A stretch of 64,000 nt of DNA from Aphodosoma sp051870875 (GTDB taxonomy: Bacteria; Bacteroidota; Bacteroidia; Bacteroidales; Paludibacteraceae). A model generated the notes under the pieces. The model was not told the origin of the DNA, ran no database searches, and saw only the letters and a list, made by a program, of their open reading frames with translations. The position numbers were made by a program, and so were the translations under genes. Shown here one piece after another: positions 8,544 to 16,748 of the stretch. How positions within the stretch are numbered: the first letter of the stretch is position 1; each line of letters starts with the position of its first letter. The stretch is from the NCBI GenBank assembly GCA_051870875.1, contig JBJECG010000065.1, positions 13,625 through 77,624 of the forward strand, read 5' to 3'.

Positions 8544-9194
8544 TCACAATATCATGCCATCGGCAATATTGACAATCCTATCGGAAAATGAGGCGAGCTC
8601 ACTGTCGTGGGTGACGATGACAATCGTCTGCCCGAACTCACTGCGCAATCCGGCAAACAGCCTGTACAGTTCCAGACGGTTGTGGGAATCGAGGCTTCCG
8701 GAAGGTTCGTCGGCAAGGATGACATCGGGTTTGTTGACAAGGGCGCGGGCCACAGCCACACGCTGTTTTTCGCCGCCGGAGAGTTCGGCGGGGCGGTGCT
8801 CCATACGGTCGGCCAGTCCGAGATAATGCAACAGCCGCCTGGCTTCGCGCCGTGCATCGCTCATGGACACGCCCCCTATCAAGGCCGGCATCATGACGTT
8901 TTCCTCGGCCGAAAATTCGGGCAGAAGCCGGTGAAACTGAAATACGAAACCTATCTTGCGATTGCGGAATGCCGCCACTTTGCCGCCCTTCAGGCTCAGT
9001 ACATCGGTCCCGTTTATGACAAGCGAGCCAGAATCAGGGCGTTCGAGAGTGCCCATGATCTGCAACAGAGTGGTCTTTCCGGCGCCGCTCGGTCCCATAA
9101 TACTGACTATCTCATGCGGCGACACGTGAAACGACACCTGTTTCAAAACATGCAGCTGCCCGAAACTCTTGTTTATATTCTGTAGTGTAATCAT
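8544..9194 (-). CDS. lolD: ABC transporter ATP-binding protein, LolD/MacB-like
   Basis: This is a 216-residue ATPase of the lipoprotein-release/macrolide-export (LolD/MacB) subfamily. It shows Walker A GPSGAGKTT, the signature LSGGEKQRVAVARAL, Walker B VILADEPSGSLD and the switch histidine in IVIVTHD. The N-terminus MITLQNINKSFGQLHVLKQV is typical. In LolCDE the protein powers removal of outer-membrane lipoproteins from the inner membrane. No permease gene is adjacent; the partner must be elsewhere. It is the last gene of the chrA-chrA-tcdA-lolD run, 31 nt after tcdA. The symbol follows subfamily similarity, and a different export function is possible. Confidence 0.8.
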   Translation of the reverse strand: MITLQNINKSFGQLHVLKQVSFHVSPHEIVSIMGPSGAGKTTLLQIMGTLERPDSGSLVINGTDVLSLKGGKVAAFRNRKIGFVFQFHRLLPEFSAEENVMMPALIGGVSMSDARREARRLLHYLGLADRMEHRPAELSGGEKQRVAVARALVNKPDVILADEPSGSLDSHNRLELYRLFAGLRSEFGQTIVIVTHDSELASFSDRIVNIADGMIL

Positions 9195-9225
9195 AGCTTA
9201 TCAAATAAAACCCACAAAAATCAGT

Positions 9226-9969
9226 TTATCGGGCATCATTTACGTTTTGACCGGCAACAGTGCGTATGATGTATGATGCCATGAAGCAACCGAATACGGC
9301 CGGCATATAGCTGACTGTACCGACATTGGACTTTTTGTTCGGCTCGCCTTCGGTCAATACCGTCCGTTCGGCCGGCACCACTTCAGGAGAATAGACCACG
9401 GTTATGCCGCTGCGAATGCCGAGCCTGTGCAGACGCTTGCGTACCATACGCGCCAATTTGCAGTAGTCCGAACGTGAAATATCGTCAATACGTACCTGCA
9501 TGGGGTCGAGTTTCCCGCCTGACCCCATACTGCTCACCACAGCTATCCCGCGCTCGTAAGCCTGCTGTATGAGGAAAACTTTCGGAGCCAAAGTGTCTAT
9601 GGCATCAACTACGAAATCATACTGTCCGCTTTCGAGAATCTCAACCGTCCGCCCGTCGCGGAGAAATTCATGCAGCGTACGGAGCTGCAATCCGGGGTTG
9701 ATGTCCAAAAGACGCCGGGACAGGACATCGACCTTGGATTCTCCAACAGTGGATACAAGCGCGACCAGCTGCCTGTTGCGGTTGGTATCTGAGACGGTAT
9801 CGGCATCGACAATAGTCATCCGCCCCACACCGGCGCGCACGAGCATTTCGGCGGCATAAGCCCCTACACCGCCTACACCGACCACCAGCACGTTTGTGCC
9901 GGCCAACCGTTCCAAGGCACCGGCTCCGAACATCAGTCCGGTACGCTCCATCCATACGGGTATCATCAT
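9226..9969 (-). CDS. tcdA: tRNA threonylcarbamoyladenosine dehydratase (TcdA)
   Basis: This 247-residue ThiF/E1-like enzyme is expected to cyclise t6A37 in tRNA to ct6A with ATP. The N-terminal nucleotide-binding part has VLVVGVGGVGAYAAEMLVRAG, then VDADTVSDTNRNRQ and DAIDTLAPK. TcdA-type features include SSMGSGGKLDPMQVRIDDIS and the C-terminal GTVSYMPAVFGCFMASYII. The length matches TcdA/CsdL proteins and is shorter than MoeB/ThiF partner proteins. ATG 9969 is used; an in-frame ATG (MERTGL) lies 18 nt further in. It is 13 nt downstream of the second chrA gene and so is in its operon, though no functional link to chromate transport is evident. Confidence 0.9.
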   Translation of the reverse strand: MMIPVWMERTGLMFGAGALERLAGTNVLVVGVGGVGAYAAEMLVRAGVGRMTIVDADTVSDTNRNRQLVALVSTVGESKVDVLSRRLLDINPGLQLRTLHEFLRDGRTVEILESGQYDFVVDAIDTLAPKVFLIQQAYERGIAVVSSMGSGGKLDPMQVRIDDISRSDYCKLARMVRKRLHRLGIRSGITVVYSPEVVPAERTVLTEGEPNKKSNVGTVSYMPAVFGCFMASYIIRTVAGQNVNDAR

Positions 9970-9982
9970 GGCAGAATCATTC

Positions 9983-10519
9983 TCAATAAATTATCAGACC
10001 AACTACAGCAGCGGCGACTATCATCTGGACAGCAGTCACTTTCAGCCATTTCACAGCCACAAAAGCGGCGATGAATATGAGCCAGGCAGTCCAGTCGAGA
10101 TAGTTTTCGCCGAAGCTATCCTCGTTGACAAGAAGCAATGCCGCGGCAGCTATCAGACCGACCACGACCGGACGCAGTATTTTCATGATATTCACCACCC
10201 ACGGATTGTCGCCGAAACGCGACATGACACGCGCCAGTATCATCATGATGATGAATGACGGAAGAACCAGGGCCACAGTGGCCACCAACGCACCCCATAC
10301 ATTGCCGGACGCAAGATAGCCGGCATATGTGGCGCAGTTGATGCCTATAGGGCCGGGCGTAACCTGGCTGACTGCCACCATATCGGCAAACTCGGTAGCC
10401 GTAATCCAGGCGTGACGCTCCACCAGTTCGAACTGTATAAGCGACAACATGGCAGCACCGCCACCGAAGCCGAAAAGGCCTATTTTGAAAAACGACAGGA
10501 AAAGATCAAGATACAGCAT
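9983..10519 (-). CDS. chrA: Chromate transporter ChrA, second half-size subunit
   Basis: This is a 178-residue membrane protein with one ChrA domain. The start LFLSFFKIGLFGFGGGAAML and the block VSQVTPGPIGINCATYAGY (the conserved PGP) are diagnostic. It follows another half-size ChrA gene after 3 nt. Short-chain ChrA proteins of this sort act as pairs with opposite membrane orientation in studied bacteria. The real substrate in this organism may not be chromate. Confidence 0.9.
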   Translation of the reverse strand: MLYLDLFLSFFKIGLFGFGGGAAMLSLIQFELVERHAWITATEFADMVAVSQVTPGPIGINCATYAGYLASGNVWGALVATVALVLPSFIIMMILARVMSRFGDNPWVVNIMKILRPVVVGLIAAAALLLVNEDSFGENYLDWTAWLIFIAAFVAVKWLKVTAVQMIVAAAVVGLIIY

Positions 10520-10522
10520 GGC

Positions 10523-11074
10523 TTATTCGGAAGATTTATCTTTACGGCGTCCGACAATCCTGAGCATGATACCAGCCGCAAAAGCAGCCAGAATGACATA
10601 TACCGGCGACACTCCGAGCAACCAGATCAAAAGTGCCGTAATGACGGGAATCCACACCGTGCGCCAGGTGATTCCGGCCGACTTGGCCATATTGAATACC
10701 GGTACGGCTATCAGAGCTATGACGGCAGGGCGCAATGCGCGGAACACCTTCATGACATAGACATTGGTCTGGAACTCATTGAGAAACATGGCTATGACCA
10801 GAATGATGAAGAACGACGGCAATCCGGCACCCAAAGCCGATACGAACGCCCCCCAACCGCCGGCTATCTTACGGCCGACGAGGATGGATATATTCATGGC
10901 CAGAATGCCCGGCGCAGTCTGGGCAAGCACCACCATATCGAGAAACTCGCCATGTTCAATCCACCCCCTGCGCCTCACTATTTCATCTTCAATCACCGTC
11001 AGCATGGCATAACCGCCGCCTATGGTAAATGCGCCTATCTTCATGAACGAAAGAAACAGATCCAGAAAAATCAT
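10523..11074 (-). CDS. chrA: Chromate transporter ChrA, first half-size subunit
   Basis: This is a 183-residue ChrA-domain membrane protein: MIFLDLFLSFMKIGAFTIGGGYAML at the start (read here in two overlapping parts), then LAQTAPGILAMNISILVG in place of the usual PGP block. The open frame extends upstream to 11170, but a TACCTTTG promoter element at 11107-11114 lies inside that extension. The ATG at 11074 is therefore the start. It is the first gene of the chrA-chrA-tcdA-lolD operon. Confidence 0.9.
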   Translation of the reverse strand: MIFLDLFLSFMKIGAFTIGGGYAMLTVIEDEIVRRRGWIEHGEFLDMVVLAQTAPGILAMNISILVGRKIAGGWGAFVSALGAGLPSFFIILVIAMFLNEFQTNVYVMKVFRALRPAVIALIAVPVFNMAKSAGITWRTVWIPVITALLIWLLGVSPVYVILAAFAAGIMLRIVGRRKDKSSE

Positions 11075-11106
11075 AAGCCAGCAAAAACATAATGGATAAT
11101 CGTGCA

Positions 11107-11114
11107 CAAAGGTA
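11107..11114 (-). promoter_or_regulatory. Promoter element TACCTTTG of the chrA operon
   Basis: The minus strand reads TACCTTTG 32 nt before the first chrA ATG at 11074. It is divergent from the gyrB promoter about 65 bp away. Confidence 0.65.
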
Positions 11115-11176
11115 CAAAATTTATGCTTATCACATAGAACAACGTAATATATATCAAAAAGCACGGTCAAAAAATA

Positions 11177-11208
11177 TTTGGCAGTTCCGGAAAAAAAACG
11201 TACATTTG
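11177..11208 (+). promoter_or_regulatory. gyrB promoter, TTTG-N20-TACATTTG
   Basis: TTTG at 11177-11180 and TACATTTG at 11201-11208 are separated by 20 nt, matching the primary Bacteroidota sigma-factor consensus. The gyrB ATG follows 61 nt later. Confidence 0.75.
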
Positions 11209-11269
11209 TAAGTCTTTACGACAACTGTTTACGTCACATATAACATATTGATACTAAACGATACACAAT

Positions 11270-13228
11270 ATGACCGAAACACAAAAGAATATGGCGGGGA
11301 ATGACTACGGAGCCGACAGCATCCAAGTGCTTGAAGGGTTGGAAGCCGTGCGCAAGCGTCCGTCGATGTACATCGGCGACACGGGAGTGAAAGGTCTGCA
11401 CCATCTGGTCTATGAAGTGGTGGACAACTCGATAGACGAAGCCCTTGCAGGGTATTGCGACACAATAAATGTAAGCATCAATGCAGACAACTCGATAACA
11501 GTAGAGGACAACGGGCGCGGCATTCCGGTAGGGATGCACGAAAAGGAGAAACGGTCGGCACTCGAAGTGGTGATGACAGTGCTTCATGCCGGCGGCAAAT
11601 TCGACAAAGGCTCATACAAGGTATCGGGCGGTCTGCACGGCGTAGGAGTAAGCTGCGTAAACGCCCTCTCTACGCATCTGCATGTGGAAGTGCGCCGCGA
11701 AGGGAAACTGTATGTACAGGACTACAGCTGCGGAGTGCCGCTTTTCAGCGTACGCGAAGAAGGGGACGCCGACAGCACCGGCACAAGCGTGACATTCAAG
11801 CCTGATGCCGGAATATTTTCAGAAACCACATACCAGTACAGCATATTGGCAGCCCGACTGCGGGAACTGTCATTCCTGAACGCAGGCATCACCCTGACCC
11901 TTACCGACTACCGGGTGGAAAACGAAGGCGACGCCCCGGTATCGGAGCAGTTCCATTCGGAAGAAGGGCTGCGCGAATTTGTACGTTACATAGACAAAAG
12001 CCGTGAACCGCTCATCCCCCATGTAGTGCATATCAATACCGACAAATACGGCACTCCTGTAGAGATTGCGCTGATGTACAACACATCGTATTCGGAAAAC
12101 CTCTACTCGTATGTCAACAACATCAACACCATCGAAGGCGGTACGCATGTGGCCGGATTCCGCCGCGCACTGACACGCACACTGAAAAGATATGCCGAAG
12201 ACAGCAAACTCCTTGACAAGGTAAAAGTGGAAATATCGGGTGATGACTTCCGCGAAGGCCTCACCGCCGTAATATCTGTGAAAGTGGCCGAACCCCAGTT
12301 TGAAGGACAGACAAAAACCAAGTTGGGCAACAACGAAGTGATGGGCATAGTGGATCAGGCTGTAGGGGAAGCGCTCGGCAACTATCTGGAAGAACATCCC
12401 AACGAAGCCAAGACCATAGTGCAGAAAGTGATACTTGCAGCCACGGCACGCAATGCGGCACGCAAGGCACGCGAGATGGTACAGCGCAAATCGCCGCTTT
12501 CGGGCGGCGGGCTGCCGGGCAAACTTGCCGACTGTTCGAGCCGCGACCCGTCGATGTGCGAACTGTTCCTTGTGGAGGGAGACTCAGCAGGCGGTTCGGC
12601 AAAATCGGGACGCGACCGCAAATACCAGGCCATACTGCCCCTCCGCGGCAAAATCCTGAACGTGGAAAAAGCCATGCAGCACCGTGCATTCGAAAGCGAG
12701 GAGATACGCAACATATATACCGCACTCGGAGTGACGATAGGCACTGATGAAGACTCAAAGGCATTGAACATGAGCAAACTGCGTTACCACAAAGTGATAA
12801 TCATGACCGATGCCGATGTGGACGGCGCACACATTGCCACCCTCATCCTGACATTCTTTTTCCGCTACATGAAAGAAATGATAGAGAACGGCTATGTATA
12901 TATCGCCACGCCTCCGCTCTACCTGTGCAAGAAAGGCAAAATGCAGCAATACTGCTGGACCGAAGACCAGCGTCTGCGTTTCATAGAAGAATACGGAAGC
13001 GGAAGCGAATCCGGCATCGTCCAGCAACGCTACAAAGGTCTCGGTGAAATGCAGGCCGAACAGCTTTGGGATACAACCATGAATCCCGAAAACCGCACGC
13101 TGCGCAAAATAACAATAGAAAATGCCGCCGAAGCTGACAAAGTATTCTCGATGCTTATGGGCGATGATGTAGGCCCGCGCCGCGAATTTATAGAAAACAA
13201 CGCCGTATACGCCAACATCGATGCCTGA
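11270..13228 (+). CDS. gyrB: DNA gyrase subunit B
   Basis: This is the 652-residue GyrB subunit, which binds and hydrolyses ATP to drive negative supercoiling by the GyrA2B2 complex. The GHKL ATPase part has KRPSMYIGDTG, EVVDNSIDEALAGYCD and SGGLHGVGVSCVNALS. The TOPRIM part has LVEGDSAGGSAKSGRDR and MTDADVDGAHI. The C-terminus has QRYKGLGEMQAEQLWDTTM. The length is typical, without the insertion seen in gammaproteobacterial GyrB. A good promoter lies 61 nt upstream. dnaN follows after 100 nt on the same strand; dnaA and recF are not present in the window. Confidence 0.98.
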   Translation: MTETQKNMAGNDYGADSIQVLEGLEAVRKRPSMYIGDTGVKGLHHLVYEVVDNSIDEALAGYCDTINVSINADNSITVEDNGRGIPVGMHEKEKRSALEVVMTVLHAGGKFDKGSYKVSGGLHGVGVSCVNALSTHLHVEVRREGKLYVQDYSCGVPLFSVREEGDADSTGTSVTFKPDAGIFSETTYQYSILAARLRELSFLNAGITLTLTDYRVENEGDAPVSEQFHSEEGLREFVRYIDKSREPLIPHVVHINTDKYGTPVEIALMYNTSYSENLYSYVNNINTIEGGTHVAGFRRALTRTLKRYAEDSKLLDKVKVEISGDDFREGLTAVISVKVAEPQFEGQTKTKLGNNEVMGIVDQAVGEALGNYLEEHPNEAKTIVQKVILAATARNAARKAREMVQRKSPLSGGGLPGKLADCSSRDPSMCELFLVEGDSAGGSAKSGRDRKYQAILPLRGKILNVEKAMQHRAFESEEIRNIYTALGVTIGTDEDSKALNMSKLRYHKVIIMTDADVDGAHIATLILTFFFRYMKEMIENGYVYIATPPLYLCKKGKMQQYCWTEDQRLRFIEEYGSGSESGIVQQRYKGLGEMQAEQLWDTTMNPENRTLRKITIENAAEADKVFSMLMGDDVGPRREFIENNAVYANIDA

Positions 13229-13328
13229 TGCCGCCGGGTATTGCAAGATGTGCAGCACACGGGTCAAAGTCTGCACGCAAGATACGGCAAACGCTTTGAA
13301 TCATACACCAACAAATTAAGATATAATT

Positions 13329-14453
13329 ATGAAATTCACAGTATCAAGTTCACAACTTCTGAGCCGTCTGCAGACTGTAGGACGTGTCATACCGTCGAAA
13401 AGCACCATGTCCATACTGGAAAACTTTTTGCTGCAAGTGTCGGGCAACATCCTCACCATCACCGGATCCGACCTTGATACCACTGTCTGCTCCACACTCG
13501 AAATATCAGATGTGGACGGCGAAATAACGATAGCATTGCCGGGCAAACTGCTTATGGAAACCCTGAAGGAATTTTCCGACCAGCCTCTCTGTTTCGATAT
13601 AAACACAGAAAACTACAGTGTGGAATTCCGCACCGAAAACGGCAACTACAAGTTTGTAGGCAAATTCGGCGGTGACTACCCGCAAACCAAACAATTGTCA
13701 AGCGAAAGCGAAACACACACGGTAAGTTCATCGGTTCTGCTCACCGGCATATCAAAAACGGCATACGCAGCAGCTACAGAAGATCTTCGCCCGACAATGA
13801 CCGGTATATTCCACCGCTTCACGCCGGAAGGCATCACATTTGTGGCTACCGACGCACACAAACTCGTACGGCTGACCAACACCAGCGTAACATCAGACGG
13901 CGACTCGTCGTTCATCCTGCCACGCAAGGCAGCCAACCTTCTCCGAACAATATTGGGCAGCGAACAGGGAGATGTGGAAGTTTCGTTCGACAGCCAGAAC
14001 ATAGTGTACCGTATGCCGAACTATATGCTTATATGCCGCCAGATCGAAGGGAAATTCCCCAACTACCAGGGTGTGATACCGCAGAACAATCCGATAGAAG
14101 TAATAGTCGACCGTCAGGCATTCACAAATGCCATCAAACGTATTGCCGTATTTACCAACCAAGGTACCAATCTGATAAAGATAGGCATATCGCAAGGCAC
14201 CATCAATCTTTCGGCACAGGATATAGACTTCAGCACATCGGCAAACGAGAACATCAGCTGCCAGTACGAAGGCGACCCGATATCAATAGGGTTCAAGGCA
14301 CCCCTGCTGATAGACAACCTCAGCGGCATATCTTCACAGGATGTGCGGATACTTCTCTCCGACCCTACACGTGCAGGACTGATCCTGCCGTTTGAAAACG
14401 AGGAGAACGAGGACATGCTCACCCTGCTCATGCCTATGCTCATCAACGACTGA
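13329..14453 (+). CDS. dnaN: DNA polymerase III beta subunit (sliding clamp)
   Basis: This 374-residue protein has the three-domain beta-clamp pattern: MKFTVSSSQLLSRLQTVGRV at the start, FHRFTPEGITFVATDAHKLV in the middle and the C-terminal LTLLMPMLIND that corresponds to the usual MPMR-type end. The clamp encircles DNA and tethers polymerase III and repair proteins. The length is normal. It follows gyrB; the 100-bp gap has no clear promoter, so cotranscription is likely. Confidence 0.97.
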   Translation: MKFTVSSSQLLSRLQTVGRVIPSKSTMSILENFLLQVSGNILTITGSDLDTTVCSTLEISDVDGEITIALPGKLLMETLKEFSDQPLCFDINTENYSVEFRTENGNYKFVGKFGGDYPQTKQLSSESETHTVSSSVLLTGISKTAYAAATEDLRPTMTGIFHRFTPEGITFVATDAHKLVRLTNTSVTSDGDSSFILPRKAANLLRTILGSEQGDVEVSFDSQNIVYRMPNYMLICRQIEGKFPNYQGVIPQNNPIEVIVDRQAFTNAIKRIAVFTNQGTNLIKIGISQGTINLSAQDIDFSTSANENISCQYEGDPISIGFKAPLLIDNLSGISSQDVRILLSDPTRAGLILPFENEENEDMLTLLMPMLIND

Positions 14454-14629
14454 AAGCATAATACACCGTTCCCCTCCCCGACCGGAGGTGAAAACAGCAA
14501 AAATACCGCTACAGAGGATGTGCCAAATCCACAGGGACGGCACGTCCTCTGTCGTATTCCCGCGTACCGCCATACATAACAGGCTGTCATTCACCGGGCG
14601 AGGAGGAGGGACGAAAAATACATGAAAAG

Positions 14630-14662
14630 ATTGCCGCATGTGAAAAAATTGTAGTAATTTTG
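14630..14662 (+). promoter_or_regulatory. metK promoter, ATTG-N21-TAATTTTG
   Basis: ATTG at 14630-14633 and TAATTTTG at 14655-14662 match the Bacteroidota promoter, with one mismatch in the -33 box. Transcription would start near 14669, leaving a leader of about 265 nt before metK. The region 14454-14629 between dnaN and this promoter holds no recognisable gene. Confidence 0.55.
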
Positions 14663-14683
14663 CCGCTGTCAGAACAGGGACAG

Positions 14684-14713
14684 GATGCGGACGCAGAAAT
14701 ACAGGTCCGCATC
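14684..14713 (+). other. Hairpin at the 5' end of the metK leader
   Basis: GATGCGGAC (14684-14692) pairs perfectly with GTCCGCATC (14705-14713) around a 12-nt loop. It sits directly before the SAM-II-like element in the predicted metK leader. Confidence 0.55.
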
Positions 14714-14715
14714 GG

Positions 14716-14772
14716 AAAAGTGGAGAGATTTGCCTGCTTGCAACCACAGAAAAAAATGCTAAAATTCTGGTT
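14716..14772 (+). ncRNA. Probable SAM-II riboswitch in the metK leader
   Basis: The leader contains GTGG (14720-14723), then AGAGATTTGCC, then CTTGCAACCAC, then an A-rich link and TGCTAAAA. This order matches the SAM-II (metA motif) consensus as I know it: a P1 stem closed by GUGG/CCAC, a GAUUUG-containing loop, UUGCA before the 3' P1 strand, and a downstream GCUAAA. SAM-II senses S-adenosylmethionine and usually represses methionine or SAM synthesis genes. Position within a long leader directly upstream of metK fits that role. I could not verify the pseudoknot pairing by hand. Confidence 0.65.
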
Positions 14773-14934
14773 TCGCCAAAACGGCGGTACATGCACCCGG
14801 CACAGTACCAACCTCAAAGACAAATCATTCCCATATTTCATGCCAACACCTGACAACGGATGCCGACATATACATTATGACGTGTATATCTACGGCAGAC
14901 CTTGCAGCGACAAACCTAAAAACAAAATATTATC

Positions 14935-16218
14935 ATGGGATATCTATTTACATCGGAATCCGTTTCCGAAGGGCACCCCGACAAGGTTGCCGACCAGATC
15001 AGCGATGCCATACTCGATGAATTCCTGGCATTCGACTCACAGTCGAAAGTAGCATGCGAGACATTCGTGACAACAGGCCAAGTGGTACTCGGCGGAGAAG
15101 TGAAAAGCAAAGCATACGTGGATGTACAGGAAGTTGCCCGCAGAGTGATAAACAAAATAGGCTACACACGAAGCGAATATATGTTTGACGGCAATTCATG
15201 CGGCATACTGTCGGCCATACACGAACAGTCGGCCGACATCAACCGGGGCGTAGAACGGACTGATGCAGAAAACCAGGGAGCCGGTGACCAAGGCATGATG
15301 TTCGGCTACGCCACCAACGAAACCGAAGACTACCTGCCGCTTTCGTTGGCACTGAGCCACATATTGCTTCTGGAATTGGCAGCCATCCGCCGCGAAGGCA
15401 GAGAAATGACCTATCTCCGCCCCGACTCCAAAAGCCAGGTGACGATAGAGTATGACGACAACGGCTATCCCAAACGCATACATACCATAGTGATATCGAC
15501 CCAACACGATGAATTTATCGTCCCGACAGGCAACATGACCCAAGACGAAGCCGACAAGGCCATGCTCGACACCATCTACAACGATGTGCGCACGATATTG
15601 ATACCACGAGTAATCGAAAAATACGAGATGGTACGCCGCTATTTCGATGAGAGTTTCATCCTTTATGTAAACCCGACAGGCAAGTTCGTAATCGGCGGTC
15701 CTCACGGCGATACCGGACTTACGGGGCGCAAAATCATAGTCGACACATACGGAGGCAAAGGCGCGCACGGCGGCGGTGCATTTTCGGGCAAAGACCCGTC
15801 GAAAGTCGACCGCTCGGCCGCATACGCAGCCCGCCACATAGCCAAAAACATGGTGGCAGCCGGGGTGGCTGACGAAATGCTGGTAGAACTGGCATACGCA
15901 ATAGGGGTGGCCGAACCGGTAAGCGTGTATGTCGACACCTACGGAAAAAGCAACGTACCGGTATCAGACGCAGAGATAGCCGAGCGCATCAAGACGCTGT
16001 TTGACCTCCGCCCGTATGCCATCGAGCAACGTCTGAAACTACGCAACCCCATCTACAGCGAAACTGCCAGCTACGGGCACTTCGGCCGCACTCCGCGAAC
16101 CGTGACCAAATGCTTTGAAAGTAGATACGAACCCCGTTACTGCCGGGAAGTGGAACTGTTTACATGGGAAAAGCTCGACTATACAGAGCGCATAAAGCAA
16201 TCATTCGGGCTCAAATAG
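14935..16218 (+). CDS. metK: S-adenosylmethionine synthetase
   Basis: This 427-residue enzyme makes S-adenosylmethionine from methionine and ATP. Signatures include TSESVSEGHPDKVADQISDA, GAGDQGMMFGYA and the P-loop-like GGGAFSGKDPSKVDRSAAY. The length suits the Bacteroidota form, which is longer than the E. coli enzyme. The gene has its own promoter and a long leader with a SAM-II-like riboswitch, so end-product control is likely. A strong hairpin terminator follows at 16239. Confidence 0.97.
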   Translation: MGYLFTSESVSEGHPDKVADQISDAILDEFLAFDSQSKVACETFVTTGQVVLGGEVKSKAYVDVQEVARRVINKIGYTRSEYMFDGNSCGILSAIHEQSADINRGVERTDAENQGAGDQGMMFGYATNETEDYLPLSLALSHILLLELAAIRREGREMTYLRPDSKSQVTIEYDDNGYPKRIHTIVISTQHDEFIVPTGNMTQDEADKAMLDTIYNDVRTILIPRVIEKYEMVRRYFDESFILYVNPTGKFVIGGPHGDTGLTGRKIIVDTYGGKGAHGGGAFSGKDPSKVDRSAAYAARHIAKNMVAAGVADEMLVELAYAIGVAEPVSVYVDTYGKSNVPVSDAEIAERIKTLFDLRPYAIEQRLKLRNPIYSETASYGHFGRTPRTVTKCFESRYEPRYCREVELFTWEKLDYTERIKQSFGLK

Positions 16219-16238
16219 ACAGCTGAATGTCAGACATA

Positions 16239-16283
16239 AAAAACGAGTGGCGATATATTGGGGGATATCGCCACTCGTTTTTG
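16239..16283. terminator. Bidirectional terminator between metK and the minus-strand membrane gene
   Basis: A perfect 16-bp inverted repeat, AAACGAGTGGCGATAT (16241-16256) and its complement (16265-16280), has an 8-nt loop and T-rich tracts on both strands. It separates two converging genes. Confidence 0.85.
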
Positions 16284-16292
16284 CATCCGTAA

Positions 16293-16748
16293 TCATCCCT
16301 TCTTATTTCTGCCCAAAACCAACGCTCCGACAGGTGCAATGATGAAGAGAAGCAGGCATTTCGCCTTCGAATCCTTGAATTCCGTGCTGTCCAACGTATA
16401 AGTATACGAATTGAACAGTATCACTATCTGCCACACCAATATGAGCAGCAGAGCAAAGAGCAATACCGTCTTGCCCATGGCATAAACGTAAGCCGAAAGG
16501 GGCAGACACCCTGTGCCATATATGTGTTCAGAAAGGAAATAGAGCGACCCGACAACCAGAGCCAAAAGCGTAATGGCAGAATAACGCCGTTCCGATGCAC
16601 AGTAGTACTCCGCCGCCCGTTGTGCTATCGACCGGAACATAACCAGATACCACAGTTCGGCAACCAGCATATAGGCATACGGATGCAGGAGAGCGGCAAG
16701 CAACATCGCGCTCCATATCCAGGCCGGTATCCTGCTAAGCCATTTCAT
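16293..16748 (-). CDS. Small polytopic membrane protein, unrecognised
   Basis: This is a protein of about 151 residues beginning MKWLSRIPAWIW, with three to four hydrophobic stretches (including WIWSAMLLAALLHPYAYML, ITLLALVVGSLYFL and VLLFALLLILVWQIVILF) and a final hydrophobic segment before a basic end GRNKKG. No family was recognised. The start overlaps the end of hutI by 14 nt; ATGs at 16754 and 16763 are also in frame. Overlap and shared strand suggest translation coupled to hutI, but no function follows from that. Confidence 0.7.
   Translation of the reverse strand: MKWLSRIPAWIWSAMLLAALLHPYAYMLVAELWYLVMFRSIAQRAAEYYCASERRYSAITLLALVVGSLYFLSEHIYGTGCLPLSAYVYAMGKTVLLFALLLILVWQIVILFNSYTYTLDSTEFKDSKAKCLLLFIIAPVGALVLGRNKKG

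Noticed and set aside
14716..14772. SAM-I (S-box) riboswitch
   Set aside because: GCAACC and GCTAA resemble parts of SAM-I, but its long four-way junction and GAAACC segment are missing; the compact order fits SAM-II better.
14660..15052. ORF of about 130 codons across the metK leader
   Set aside because: It runs out of frame into metK, lacks conserved features and covers the riboswitch-like structure.
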